Below are positions 36,956 to 46,254 of a stretch of DNA of 64,000 nucleotides, piece after piece. The number at the start of each line of letters is the position of its first letter. Position 1 is the first letter of the stretch. Location of the stretch: NCBI GenBank assembly GCA_020073485.1, contig JAIQFB010000004.1, positions 1-64,000 on the forward strand, read 5' to 3'. This DNA is from Terriglobia bacterium. Its GTDB lineage: Bacteria > Acidobacteriota > Terriglobia > Acidiferrales > UBA7541. Position numbers and translations under genes: made by a program. Below the pieces are notes generated by a model, which saw only the letters and a list, made by a program, of their open reading frames with translations, was not told where the DNA came from and made no database searches.

Positions 36956-38929
36956 CTAATCGACTGCGGTTGGCTTGACTCCCGTGTAGTAGAGGACGAC
37001 GTAGGCCTTGATGGTGCCGTCGGGTTGAGGCAATCCGTCGACTTCCACCGGGGTACCGGTAATCAGGCTCGTGGTCACGGCGGTCTGGCCGGCCGAGGTG
37101 GTGATGTCTTCCGGAGTAACGGTTACGGCGGTGCCGGTACGAGACACCTGGTAGACCAGCGTGGCCGACCCGGCAACCGTGCTCATGTTGACGGTCACGG
37201 CCTTTGCGCCCAGGGGCACGGTGATGGTGATGGTGCCGTTGGGGCTACCGTTACTGTAGCCCTGCGCGGTCGTCGCCAGTTGGATCGGAGTGGGGAGCAG
37301 CACGGTCCAGGGCGCTGACCAGCCGTTGGGAGCTGCGGTGTCACCCCACTTGGCGTAGGTTTCGCCGGAAGCGGTGATCAGTGGCGCGGTGCCGCCAAAA
37401 GTTGCTGTTGTGCCGCCAGTGGCGTTGACGAAATCCATGATGGCAGTGGAGTCGGTTCCTCCGGCCGCGTCACTGTCAACGAGAGTGGGGAATGTGAAGT
37501 TCCACCACTTGAAGCCCATGATCGCATTACCGGAGACGGGATCCTTGCCGTTTGCAGTGGAGGGAGAAATGTAGGGCAGCGTGACGACGTAGCTGTCCCC
37601 GAGCGTCTTGAAATTGCGGGTGTAGGTGAAGCCGTTCACGTTCGCGGCGGAAATCACTCCGTCATATCGGGCGATTTCGACGTCCACGGTGCTGGCGACC
37701 AAGGGGACCGCCAGAGGATCCACGACGCTGGCATGAACCTTGAAGCCACGCTCCAAGTTCGTCAGGAACGACGTTCCCTGGCCAATCTGCGTGGATCCGG
37801 AATAAAACAACGTGTTCGCGTCCACCGACAAGTGAACGGGCAGTCCGTCCTCGTTCTCCACGTCGAAGACGTTCGTTGTGGTATTCACGTGCAGCACGTG
37901 GCCTTCGGGGCTGACATAGATGGCGCCAAACGTGGTGGCGGACCAGGTTCGCACAGCGACCAGAGTGCCGCCGGTTTGAAAGCGGGCCGTCACGCGAACG
38001 AATTTGCCGGCGGCCAGCGCGGATGCCACGGTGGCGTAAGTGGTGACCGTCTGGCGGGTCTTTGCGTCCACGTCATAGAAAATCGTTCCGTTAGTCGAGT
38101 CCGGGAAAATCGTGAGGGTGTGATTGGTGGAGATAACGCCTTCCGAAGTTGGCGTGGCGGCGGCTGGCTCAACGGGGAAATCACGCGTGATGGTAAGCGA
38201 GCCGTCGGAATTCACCGAGGTCACGGTGCCATAGATATCACGCAGCAAGAATCTGGTGAGGTCCGGGATGGGATGGTGGCGCAGCGGGCCTCTAAAGTTG
38301 ATCCCCCAAATCGTCCCACCGGCGCTCAAGTGTCCCACGATGAAAGCGGGATGCGAGAGATCGAACTCCAAATCGAGGGCGTTGGTTGCGTTGGCGGTCA
38401 CCACAAGCGGGGAATCAAAGGTTACATTCACGGCCGTGGTCAAACTACCAGCGCCGCCCGACGTACCTTGCACCTGAATCTGGCCCGAGGGCACGGTCGT
38501 TGACGCGCCGGCAAGAGCGAGCAAGCCAGCGGAAGGATCAGCAGAGGTAGTCAGCTGAATATCGGTGGGGTTGCCGCTGATGGTGATCACGGCGCCCGTA
38601 TAGGTGCCCACCGGCACGGTGGCGTTTTCAAGAATTTCGCCGAGCTGGTCGAGCTGCACCAGGTTGATCATCGGAGCGGGAGTCGGAGCGGTGTACACGG
38701 TGACGTTGCTGCCGCCGCCTTGCGGCACCAGCGCAATCGACAAAATCTTGACGCCGATGGTGGCCCAGTCTTCGGTCGAAGCGTCGCTGACCATCATGGC
38801 GACGGTGCCGTTTTGCGTCCCACCGGTCATGCCCGCCGAGGTGGAGTTCGAGCTGCAGCCCGCCAAGAATACCGGTACAGCGGCCAGAATCAAAACAAGA
38901 GCCAGGCGTATGTTTCTGGAAATCATCAC
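36956..38929 (-). CDS. DUF4382-domain lipoprotein
   Basis: 657 residues. Signal peptide and lipobox (LILAAVPVFLAGC), Ser/Gly linker, then a DUF4382 domain (about 40-190; GTVAMMVSDASTEDWATIGV, ISIALVPQGGG, VPVGTYTGAVITI), whose members are thought to be carbohydrate-binding or structural outer-surface proteins. The remainder is a series of beta-strand modules with DYR-like phrases (GTVTSVNSDGSLTITRDF; GVISAANVNGFTYTRNFK) resembling DUF5666-type OB-fold repeats. Strong GGAGGAAAAAGGTG before ATGATG. Function unknown. Confidence 0.82.
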   Translation of the reverse strand: MMISRNIRLALVLILAAVPVFLAGCSSNSTSAGMTGGTQNGTVAMMVSDASTEDWATIGVKILSIALVPQGGGSNVTVYTAPTPAPMINLVQLDQLGEILENATVPVGTYTGAVITISGNPTDIQLTTSADPSAGLLALAGASTTVPSGQIQVQGTSGGAGSLTTAVNVTFDSPLVVTANATNALDLEFDLSHPAFIVGHLSAGGTIWGINFRGPLRHHPIPDLTRFLLRDIYGTVTSVNSDGSLTITRDFPVEPAAATPTSEGVISTNHTLTIFPDSTNGTIFYDVDAKTRQTVTTYATVASALAAGKFVRVTARFQTGGTLVAVRTWSATTFGAIYVSPEGHVLHVNTTTNVFDVENEDGLPVHLSVDANTLFYSGSTQIGQGTSFLTNLERGFKVHASVVDPLAVPLVASTVDVEIARYDGVISAANVNGFTYTRNFKTLGDSYVVTLPYISPSTANGKDPVSGNAIMGFKWWNFTFPTLVDSDAAGGTDSTAIMDFVNATGGTTATFGGTAPLITASGETYAKWGDTAAPNGWSAPWTVLLPTPIQLATTAQGYSNGSPNGTITITVPLGAKAVTVNMSTVAGSATLVYQVSRTGTAVTVTPEDITTSAGQTAVTTSLITGTPVEVDGLPQPDGTIKAYVVLYYTGVKPTAVD

Positions 38930-39265
38930 CTTTTTCCTCCAAGAGTAGAACGATCACGTTTTTCTACCCAGCGGGCATCCATGCCCAGCTTGGGATACTG
39001 CCCCCATCAAATTCTTCCCCGATTACCTGGTAAAAACCCGCAGGCTGGAAATTAGTTGCGGGAGGCAGGAGGGGTAGCGCGAATTATTGTCGAAAGAATA
39101 TCTGATGCGATTGGGGAATTTGGTCCTGCAATTGCTTTGGCGGGGGTCCCATTGTGCTGCAGCGAGTGGCAAGTTTTTTCCCTAGCTTCGCCGGGGTTTT
39201 GCGGGTTGCGGAAACCCGCAAGATGGTTTGATTCGCAGCCATCTTTCGCAGGCCGGGAATCCGCG
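38930..39265. other. Gene-free stretch before the DUF4382 gene
   Basis: About 336 bases with no convincing gene. A small hairpin GCGGGTT/AACCCGC occurs near 39198-39217, possibly terminating the minus-strand transporter gene. No repeat of the main family is present. Confidence 0.45.
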
Positions 39266-39682
39266 TTACGCATAGGCCAGAACCACGGCCCCCGCGAAAA
39301 TAAAAGCTCCACCGACATAGTGGTGCCAAGTCAGGTGCTCCCGCAGAAAAACCGCCGCCAGGGCGATGGCGATGACCACGCTCAGCTTGTCGATGGGAGC
39401 GACTCGGGAAACCTGGCCGAGTTGCAGGGCCCTGAAATAGCAGAGCCAGGAGAGGCCCGTGGCGATTCCAGACAAGATCAGGAAGATCCAGGTGCGCTTG
39501 GCGATCTCAGAAAGAGGCTGGTGATCGGTGATTAGGGCGATGGCCCAGGCGAAAATAAGAATCACGACGGTGCGAATCGCGGTGGCCATGTTGGAATCAA
39601 TTTCCTGAACACCGACTTTGGCAAGAACCGCCGTCATGCCCGCGAAGAAAGCGGAAAGCAACGCCCATAGCAACCAGCTCAT
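39266..39682 (-). CDS. EamA-family half-size DMT transporter
   Basis: 138 residues from ATG 39682, nearly all membrane: four or five hydrophobic helices (WLLWALLSAFFAGMTAVLAK, TVVILIFAWAIALIT, WIFLILSGIATGLSWLCYF, VVIAIALAAVFL, YVGGAFIFAGAVVLAYA). The family signatures GLSWLCYFRALQLG and PIDKLSVVIAIALAAVFLRE are visible. Typical EamA proteins have two such halves; single-domain forms are known and usually dimerise. Substrate unknown. Confidence 0.85.
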   Translation of the reverse strand: MSWLLWALLSAFFAGMTAVLAKVGVQEIDSNMATAIRTVVILIFAWAIALITDHQPLSEIAKRTWIFLILSGIATGLSWLCYFRALQLGQVSRVAPIDKLSVVIAIALAAVFLREHLTWHHYVGGAFIFAGAVVLAYA

Positions 39683-39865
39683 TGGGTCTAGACCTCCAGG
39701 CCAATTGTAATCGCTGCGGCCGGCACAGTCTCGAATGCGAAACCGAGCCACCAAAAAACATGAAGCCGTGGCGACATCGAGGCCACGGCTTCATGGAAAT
39801 TCAAGCCAATCGTAGCGCATGCCTTGTGGCAGACGCTCGAAAAGCGGATCGGACTTCGGGCCGCG

Positions 39866-41161
39866 TCAATCCTTCCAGGACACGTATTCCGGCTTGCTGA
39901 TGAGTTTCGCCGGATCCGCGCCCTGCATGGGCCGGAACTTTTGTACGCGCCCGGCGGAAACTTCGGCAACGTACAGATTTCCGTCCTGGTCCACCGAGAA
40001 CTGGTGGACGCCCCAGAACGCGCCAGGCGCATCGCCCTGGTAGCCGAAGGAATACTGGAATTTTCCATTCAGGTCCCACTTGATCATCTTCCAGGTGCCG
40101 GAATCCGCGGCCCACAAATATTTGTGGTCGGCCCCGATGTAGATGCTGTAAACGTGCGACGGCGGATCGCCGGTGCGCCACTCATCGAGATACTTGCCGT
40201 TTTCATCGAACACTTGAATGCGGTGGTTTTCCCGGTCGTTCACGTACACGCGCCGCGTGACCGGATCCACGGCGATGCCGTGGACGCTATTGAAGTATCC
40301 GGGGCGGGTTTCCTTGCCCAGATCGCCCTTCTTGCCCCAATCCAGTAGGAACTCGCCGTTCTTGTCGAACTTCGCGACGCGCGTGCCGTTGTATCCGTCG
40401 GCGACGAACATGGTGCCGTCGGGCAGCCACGCCAGGAACGTCGGGCGGTTGAAATGTTTGGCGTCGGCGCCCGGTTCGTTGGCCGTGCCGAGAGTCATGA
40501 CAAGTTTCTTGCCGTCGTTGGTGAATTCATAGACCTGGCAGCGGGCGTCTTCCACCACCCAGACATGTTTTTCCGGATCGTACGGGTTGATATAAACAGC
40601 GTGCGGCCGTTTGAACATTTTGTCCCATTGCGAAAGGTTCTCGACGATATTTCCCTCGCGGTCCAAGATGAGAAAGACGTGCTCCCAGCGGTAGTCGATG
40701 CCGTCCTTGCCCAGGAAGCCCGGGCCGCCCGGAGTTTCGCCGGTTCCGCCTTCGCCGGGCGCGGCGGCCACCGGGCCCTGCGAGGCGTTGCGCATGGGCG
40801 CCTGATTCACGGGGAAAGAGAGGCTCGGTCCGAATTGCGGGATGGGCGTATTCTTCATGCGCGTCAGAAAGGGCAACTCACCGCGTTCCACAACGTAAAT
40901 GCGGTTTGGATTTTCCGCGAAGATACCTTCGGGCGATCCCCAAGTCCATTTTTCATGGCCCGGCAAGGTTGTCAGAGGCTTTGGCCAGTCTCGAACAACT
41001 TCATATTGTCCGCTTTGTTCCTGCCCGCCCTTTTCCGGCAAACGCGCGGCCGTGTCCGAGGACTGCGGCTGGCCCTGCACCGGCGCGAGTTTGTTGCCAA
41101 ACAGGAAGAGCAAGAGGAAACAAGAAACAAATGTCACTGTCACTGCGGTTCGTTTGCGCAT
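39866..41161 (-). CDS. Secreted NHL-repeat beta-propeller protein
   Basis: 431 residues: signal anchor (TVTFVSCFLLLFLFGNKLA), a linker rich in Gly/Pro/Glu (about 90-160), then NHL-type blades (RPTFLAWLPDGTMFVADGYN, FNSVHGIAVDPVTRRVYVND, FWGVHQFSVDQDGNLYVAEV). Related propellers include the peptidylglycine alpha-amidating lyase type, but catalytic residues cannot be confirmed by eye. Lies in a minus-strand series of secreted proteins with the SMP-30-like gene downstream of its start. Confidence 0.82.
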   Translation of the reverse strand: MRKRTAVTVTFVSCFLLLFLFGNKLAPVQGQPQSSDTAARLPEKGGQEQSGQYEVVRDWPKPLTTLPGHEKWTWGSPEGIFAENPNRIYVVERGELPFLTRMKNTPIPQFGPSLSFPVNQAPMRNASQGPVAAAPGEGGTGETPGGPGFLGKDGIDYRWEHVFLILDREGNIVENLSQWDKMFKRPHAVYINPYDPEKHVWVVEDARCQVYEFTNDGKKLVMTLGTANEPGADAKHFNRPTFLAWLPDGTMFVADGYNGTRVAKFDKNGEFLLDWGKKGDLGKETRPGYFNSVHGIAVDPVTRRVYVNDRENHRIQVFDENGKYLDEWRTGDPPSHVYSIYIGADHKYLWAADSGTWKMIKWDLNGKFQYSFGYQGDAPGAFWGVHQFSVDQDGNLYVAEVSAGRVQKFRPMQGADPAKLISKPEYVSWKD

Positions 41162-41393
41162 CGACTTCCTCCAAACGTATGAATGCTGGTCTCCGATCCA
41201 TCAATACCCACGGCTTCCAGTCTCAGGCGAGGCGTTTCTCTTGAGGTCCCTTGTTACCCGGAATTTCCATGTGTATTGTCCAGTTGGCCCTTAACGTACA
41301 CCCGCCCCCGGCCGCATGCAATGCTTTAGCATGGCGATTGGGTGGAGATCATTGTGGAAGGAAGTTCGAGCCGAACGATTTTTGCTGAGGGCT

Positions 41394-42428
41394 TTACCGC
41401 ACGCCGGGGATGTTTACGCGGATTTTGTAGACGCTGGTGCGGGCAGCGATGTAGAGAGTTTTATTGTCGGCGTCGCCGAACACGAGATTGGCGACCAGTT
41501 CGGGGACCAGAATTGTGCCTAGGTGTTTGCCTTCCGGAGAAATAATCCACACGCCGCGCGGGCCCGATTCGTAGACGTTTCCTTGCGAATCCACTTTCAT
41601 GCCGTCGGTGATCCCTGGGGCAGTGTCCGAGCTCATGTCGATGAACATTTGGCTATTGGTCAGTGTATCGTCGGGCTGCACGTCATAGCGGCGGACGTAC
41701 TTGGCCCCGCTGCCGTTCGCGTACAAATATCTTTCATCCGGGGAAAAGGCGAGTCCGTTCGGAGTGGGGATATCCTTGATGGCCAGCGTTACCTTGCCGT
41801 CTTTCCACATGTAGATCGCGGCGAAATCCAATTCTCTTCCGGGATCTTTGTCGCGGCCGCGCAATCCGCCGAAGCTGTCGGTGAAATAAATCGCTCCGTC
41901 TTTTTTTACGACCACGTCGTTGGTGCCGCCGAATCGTTTGCCGTCGTAGCGGGCGGCCAGGATGGTGCGCTTGCCGTCCTTCTCGATGCGGTCGAGGGAG
42001 CGGCCGCTCCACGTGGCGATTACCAAGCGGCCCTGGCGGTCAAGCGCCAGGCCATTGGACCCGATCATGAAGAAAGTGTCCTTGCGGTTGGCGTCGGGCT
42101 GTGGCATGCCCACGCGCCAGATGTCGTATCCAGTGTAGCCGCTGTGGTCGAGGTACAGGGAGACCTGGCCTTCGGGCGTCAGTTTGTAGATGACGTTCGC
42201 ATACATGTCGCTGAGCAGCAGGTAGCTGTTCTTTCCTTTGTCGACCCACACAATGCCTTCGGTGAACCCGAAATCATTTTTTACCAGGTCAAGTTTGGCG
42301 TCGGACGAAATGACGCCGTCCAGCGACGGGTCGAGTTTGACGACGGGTTTTGTGTCCGGCGACTGCGCGCGCAAGAAGCCAGCGCAACAGAAAAAAAGGA
42401 ATGCGGCGAGCAGGTTGAATTTTTTCAC
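41394..42428 (-). CDS. SMP-30/gluconolactonase-like secreted protein
   Basis: 344 residues with a signal peptide (NLLAAFLFFCCAGFLRA-Q). Six-bladed SMP-30/LRE propeller; likely divalent-metal ligands are the Glu in FGFTEGIVW, the Asn in RFGGTNDVVV and the Asp in GITDGMKVDSQ, as in sugar lactonases. Further blades: TPNGLAFSPDERYLYANGSG. GTG start with GAGGAATAAC. Hydrolysis of a sugar lactone is plausible and would fit a periplasmic PQQ sugar dehydrogenase nearby, but they are not in one operon. Confidence 0.85.
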   Translation of the reverse strand: MKKFNLLAAFLFFCCAGFLRAQSPDTKPVVKLDPSLDGVISSDAKLDLVKNDFGFTEGIVWVDKGKNSYLLLSDMYANVIYKLTPEGQVSLYLDHSGYTGYDIWRVGMPQPDANRKDTFFMIGSNGLALDRQGRLVIATWSGRSLDRIEKDGKRTILAARYDGKRFGGTNDVVVKKDGAIYFTDSFGGLRGRDKDPGRELDFAAIYMWKDGKVTLAIKDIPTPNGLAFSPDERYLYANGSGAKYVRRYDVQPDDTLTNSQMFIDMSSDTAPGITDGMKVDSQGNVYESGPRGVWIISPEGKHLGTILVPELVANLVFGDADNKTLYIAARTSVYKIRVNIPGVR

Positions 42429-42480
42429 GTTATTCCTCGACCGGGCAGAAATGCGTCACGCAAGACGCGGGCGGTGCGGA

Positions 42481-42509
42481 ATCATTATCCCCGGCCCAAA
42501 AGATGTCAA
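42481..42509 (-). promoter_or_regulatory. Putative promoter for the SMP-30-like gene
   Basis: Minus strand: perfect TTGACA (complement of 42504-42509), then about 16 bases, then TAATGA within GGATAATGATT. Leader about 45 bases. The -10 is weak. Confidence 0.4.
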
Positions 42510-42522
42510 GCGGAATTGGGGT

Positions 42523-42604
42523 TTGTAAGACAGGCCACTTGCCTGTCCGGCGCGGTATCGCTGCAGCAGAAGCGGACAGGCAAGTGTGCCTGTCCTACAA
42601 AAAT
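42523..42604. repeat. Paired (BIME-like) GACAGGC palindrome that supplies a stop codon
   Basis: Left half TTGTAAGACAGGCCACTTGC (42523-42542) and right half GCGGACAGGCAAGTGTGCC followed by TGTCCTACAAAAAT (42571-42604) are inverted copies. The right end overlaps the last codons of the minus-strand gene at 42595, whose TAG stop is the element's own CTA. Confidence 0.85.
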
Positions 42605-42921
42605 CTGGCGGTTGGCAAGAGGAACATGGGTGTAGGGCTTTGCGCTTTTCGGCTGACGTACCAGCAGGGCGAATAGCCCTCATGCGGAAACAGGGAATGA
42701 ACGCAAGGCTCGGTCATCATCGGCGATTGCGCGTCGAGGGCGTATTCGACGCGATTACCTTTCTGGGGAATGGCGAGCAGGTGCGGGTAAGTTACCGAGT
42801 CAAAGGGGTCGCCCTGCATGTGCGCCGCCTTGCGGTGGAGGACGGAGAGATAGTCATAGACATAGGCCACGGCGAGCAGCACGGCAACGGCGATCAACAT
42901 TCGTTTGAGCAGGAGACGCAT
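42595..42921 (-). CDS. Small membrane-anchored protein, unknown
   Basis: 108 residues from ATG 42921 (an in-frame upstream ATG at 42951 would add ten residues). N-terminal signal anchor (RMLIAVAVLLAVAYVYDYL), then a soluble part with two Cys (CVHSLF, SPCWYVS). Its C terminus RFL-stop is written by the end of a dispersed palindrome, so the ancestral protein may have been longer. No family recognised; no good Shine-Dalgarno. Confidence 0.6.
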   Translation of the reverse strand: MRLLLKRMLIAVAVLLAVAYVYDYLSVLHRKAAHMQGDPFDSVTYPHLLAIPQKGNRVEYALDAQSPMMTEPCVHSLFPHEGYSPCWYVSRKAQSPTPMFLLPTARFL

Positions 42922-43001
42922 TCGGGGGGACTCATGTGTGCGCGACGGCATTCAACTGGTTGGATGAGTATAGAGCATCGCTCGTTACACCTCTGAGAAA
43001 C

Positions 43002-43035
43002 AGAAGGGGCATCCGGGTTGACGGATGCCCCTTCT
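43002..43035 (-). terminator. 14-bp perfect hairpin after htrA
   Basis: AGAAGGGGCATCCG (43002-43015), loop GGTTGA, then the complement (43022-43035). It lies 30 bases beyond the htrA stop on the minus strand. No long T-run follows, so efficiency as an intrinsic terminator is uncertain. Confidence 0.6.
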
Positions 43036-43065
43036 GATGGATGAGCGGCTTAGGGAATGGTCTGT

Positions 43066-44565
43066 TTATTTGGAAATGCCGATGAACATGGTGTTGCCCT
43101 GGCGGTTGACGAGCAACAAGACGTTGGACCCGGCCTTGCGGATCGCTGCTTCCGCCTGCGCAACATTTTTCACCGGTTCATGGTTGACTTCCTGAATCAC
43201 GTCTCCCCGGCGCAACCCCGACATCGCCACGGAACTTGACGGAGCGATATCGGCGACTACCACGCCGGATGTGGACGCCGGCAATCCGAGCTGCTTGGCC
43301 GTGTCCATGTCCAGGTTCTGCAGGGTCACTCCTTCGAGTGCGCCCTCCGAACCTGATTCCTCGGACTTAGCCTGTTCTTGCGAGGCGGGCAAGGTGCCCA
43401 GTGTTACGGTCGCCTCAGTTGGTGTGCCGTTTCGCAGCAGCTTCAGCTTCACGGTAGAATCGGGATTCATCATGGAGATGCTCATGCGCAAGGTGCGGCT
43501 GTCAGGTACCTGCTTGCCATTGAGTTCCGTGATGACGTCGCCTCGTTGGATCCCGCTCTTCTTGGCCGGGCCGTTGGGGCTGACGTCACCCACCAGAACC
43601 CCCTGCATGCTATTGAGGTTCATAGCCTTAGCAATGGCCGGAGTGACGTCCTGAATCATGATTCCCAGATAGGCGCGGTTGACTTTACCGTGATCCAGGA
43701 TTTGTCCCATGACCTGGCGGGCGAGATTCACCGGAACGGCAAACCCGATGCCCTCATTGCCGCCCGATCCGTGCGAAAGGATGGCGGTATTGATTCCGAT
43801 CAGTTCGCCGCGATCGTTCACCAGCGCGCCGCCGGAATTGCCGGGATTGATGGGCGCATCGGTCTGAATGAAATCCTCGTAGTCCTCGATGCCCAGGTTG
43901 CCGCGGTTCATGGCACTGACGATGCCCATGGTTACAGTTTGGCCGACGCCAAAGGGGTCGCCGATGGCCAAGGCATAGTCACCGACCTCGACTTTGGAGG
44001 AGTCGCCTATGGTGATGGCGTGGAAGTCGTTGCCTTCGACCTTCAAGACGGCGATGTCAGTTTTAGGATCGGTTCCGACGACTTTGGCTTTCAACTGGCG
44101 CTTGTCGGACAAAGTGACGCGGACGTCGGTGGCGCCGTCAATCACGTGGTTATTGGTCAGAATGTAGCCGTCGGGGCTGACGATGACGCCGGAGCCGAGG
44201 CTGTCTTCGCGCTGGTCTCGCGGTCTCTGCGGCCGTCCGTCCGGACCCATACCCGGAAACTGTTGTCCGAAAAATTGCTGGAAGAACGGAGGGATCTCGT
44301 CCTGCTCGCCTTGAAATTGATTCGACGCTTTGACCACTTTCGACGTGGAGATATTCACGACGTCCGGCAGAACGCCCTTCACGACCGGAGCGAATCCGGT
44401 TTTGCTGGGCCCTTCGGCAGGGTCCGCCAGCTTCAGTGCGGCATGCAAGCCCGGGGAAAACAAATTCTGATTGGCACGGGCGATGCCGAGACCCGCGACT
44501 CCTACAAGAAGAAGCGTCGCAACGAGGATCGCTTGCGGCTTTCTCCAAAACGGCCTGGAATTCAT
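43066..44565 (-). CDS. Do/HtrA-family periplasmic serine protease
   Basis: 499 residues from ATG 44565 (GGAGAAACT upstream). Signal anchor AILVATLLLVGVAGLGIARA, protease domain with triad His140 (TNNHVIDG), Asp170 (DIAVLKV), Ser244 (NPGNSGGAL), and two PDZ domains (about 300-385 and 410-490; GIQRGDVITELNGKQV, GLRRGDVIQEVNHEPV). Degrades or chaperones misfolded envelope proteins; close to DegP/DegQ/MucD in layout. Residue numbers count from this start. Single gene. Confidence 0.94.
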   Translation of the reverse strand: MNSRPFWRKPQAILVATLLLVGVAGLGIARANQNLFSPGLHAALKLADPAEGPSKTGFAPVVKGVLPDVVNISTSKVVKASNQFQGEQDEIPPFFQQFFGQQFPGMGPDGRPQRPRDQREDSLGSGVIVSPDGYILTNNHVIDGATDVRVTLSDKRQLKAKVVGTDPKTDIAVLKVEGNDFHAITIGDSSKVEVGDYALAIGDPFGVGQTVTMGIVSAMNRGNLGIEDYEDFIQTDAPINPGNSGGALVNDRGELIGINTAILSHGSGGNEGIGFAVPVNLARQVMGQILDHGKVNRAYLGIMIQDVTPAIAKAMNLNSMQGVLVGDVSPNGPAKKSGIQRGDVITELNGKQVPDSRTLRMSISMMNPDSTVKLKLLRNGTPTEATVTLGTLPASQEQAKSEESGSEGALEGVTLQNLDMDTAKQLGLPASTSGVVVADIAPSSSVAMSGLRRGDVIQEVNHEPVKNVAQAEAAIRKAGSNVLLLVNRQGNTMFIGISK

Positions 44566-44715
44566 AGTTTCTCCTTCACCACCATGCAAAATTTCAATGG
44601 ACTGAGCCAATGGGGCCAGCCGTGTGCTACATGCAATAAGACGGATGAGAGGGAGGATGGTTAGCCGGGGGCAGGTCTCGCAAGATGCTGGAAAATCAGG
44701 GAATTCGCGGCGGCC

Positions 44716-45888
44716 TTACAGGGAACGTCCCGCAGCTGCGCCGGAGGACCAGGCCCATTGAAAGTTAAAGCCGCCCAGGTGGCCGGTCACATCGACCACT
44801 TCGCCGATAAAAAATAAACCCGGAACGTTCCGTGTTTCCATGGTCTTGCTGGATAGTTCGTCCGTATCCACGCCCCCTGCGGTCACTTCCGCTTTTTCGT
44901 ACCCTTCCGTGCCGGCAGGTTCGATCGCCCACTCGTGCGCCTGGCGTTCCAGCTGAATCAAATCCTGATTGGTCCAGGCCTGTGGCGCGTGCAGATCGAT
45001 CCAGCGCGTGGCGAGCCGCTTGGGGAGAATGGCCTGCAGGGCGGCTCTTGCCGCGGCGATATTCCTGGCCTTGGCCTGGTAAATCGCCGCGCAGACTTCG
45101 CGGTCCGGCGCCAGGTCGATTTGTATCGGCCGATTCGGCTCCCAATAGGATGAAATTTGCAGGATGGCCGGGCCGCTCAGCCCGCGGTGCGTGATCAGCA
45201 TCTTTTCGCGGAACGATTGATGGCCGGTGGAGGCGATCACTTCCGCGGAGACTCCCGCCAGATCGCAATATTCGGCGCGTTCCTTGTCTCCCAGCACCAG
45301 AGGGACCAGTGCGGGTTTGGTCGGCCGGATGTTCAAACCAAATTGACGCGCGAGGTCGTATCCCAGCGAGGTCGCGCCCAATTTCGGGATCGACAGTCCT
45401 CCAGTGGCCACCACCAGGACCGGGGCATGAAACTCGGCGGAATCGGAGCGCACAATAAACTCATGCGTGCGGCGGACGTCGCGCACGTTGCAGTTTGGGA
45501 TGATCTGCACTCCCGCGGCCTGGCATTCGGTTTCCAGCATCTGGACGATGTCGCGAGCGAATCGGTCGCAGAACAACTGGCCAAGAGTTTTCTCATGATA
45601 GGGAATGCCGTGTTTTTCCACCAGGGCGATAAAATCGGAAGGCGTGTACCGGGCCAGTGCCGATTTTGCGAAGTGCGGATTGGCGGAGAGAAAATTCCCG
45701 GGATGGCAATGCAAATTCGTGAAATTGCAGCGGCCGCCGCCGGAAATTAAAATCTTCTTACCCGGCTGTTCGGCGCGTTCCAGAACAGCGACGCGCCGCC
45801 CGCGCTTCCCGGCTTCGATCGCGCACAGCAGTCCCGCCGCCCCGGCCCCCAGCACTATGGCATCGAATTTTCGGATGGTATCGGTCAA
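44716..45888 (-). CDS. HI0933-family NAD(P)/FAD-dependent flavoprotein
   Basis: 390 residues. N-terminal FAD Rossmann motif IVLGAGAAGLLCAIEAGKRG (about residues 11-30), the family box PGKKILISGGGRCNFTN (about 42-58), and C-terminal GGVDTDELSSKTMETRNVPG...FIGEVVDVTGHLGGFN. The family (including BaiN-like enzymes) is of largely unproven substrate. No signal peptide. Divergent from the secreted gene at 46255. Confidence 0.88.
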   Translation of the reverse strand: MTDTIRKFDAIVLGAGAAGLLCAIEAGKRGRRVAVLERAEQPGKKILISGGGRCNFTNLHCHPGNFLSANPHFAKSALARYTPSDFIALVEKHGIPYHEKTLGQLFCDRFARDIVQMLETECQAAGVQIIPNCNVRDVRRTHEFIVRSDSAEFHAPVLVVATGGLSIPKLGATSLGYDLARQFGLNIRPTKPALVPLVLGDKERAEYCDLAGVSAEVIASTGHQSFREKMLITHRGLSGPAILQISSYWEPNRPIQIDLAPDREVCAAIYQAKARNIAAARAALQAILPKRLATRWIDLHAPQAWTNQDLIQLERQAHEWAIEPAGTEGYEKAEVTAGGVDTDELSSKTMETRNVPGLFFIGEVVDVTGHLGGFNFQWAWSSGAAAGRSL

Positions 45889-46254
45889 TGAGTTTCGGCC
45901 GGAGAAGCAGCCGCCAATTATGGCATCGAAAGGCCGCTGGCTCTACTTCCATGCCCGGATAAACAAGTGAGAGGAGGCGGGCCAGCCCCATTGCGTGCAA
46001 CCCCGAAGCCCGGTGTGAAACTGTTCCGCCCGGAATCGCGAAATCCAACCAAACGCTATAGCGCAAATAGAATTTGTCGATTGGACAATCGGAGAGGCGC
46101 GAGCGAAAGTAGCTTCGGCCGTCTCTGGTTGAGCAGATCACAACCGAGGGCCCGAACTAGGTTGTTCGGTTGGATTCAGCCAGATTACGGATTGAATGCG
46201 AAAGGCCGCGGACCGCGCCGTCTCCGAAATGAACGATAACAAAGGAGAACGGGC
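45889..46254. other. Divergent intergenic region
   Basis: About 366 bases with no gene. It must drive both the flavoprotein (minus) and the 46255-49780 operon (plus). I found no clear -35/-10 pair and no palindrome of the dispersed family. Several short complementary stretches around 46075-46150 could fold but match no known RNA. Confidence 0.45.

Noticed and set aside
38930-39265. Possible c-di-GMP or other riboswitch upstream of the DUF4382 gene
   Set aside because: No match to the conserved cores I know; only a small hairpin.
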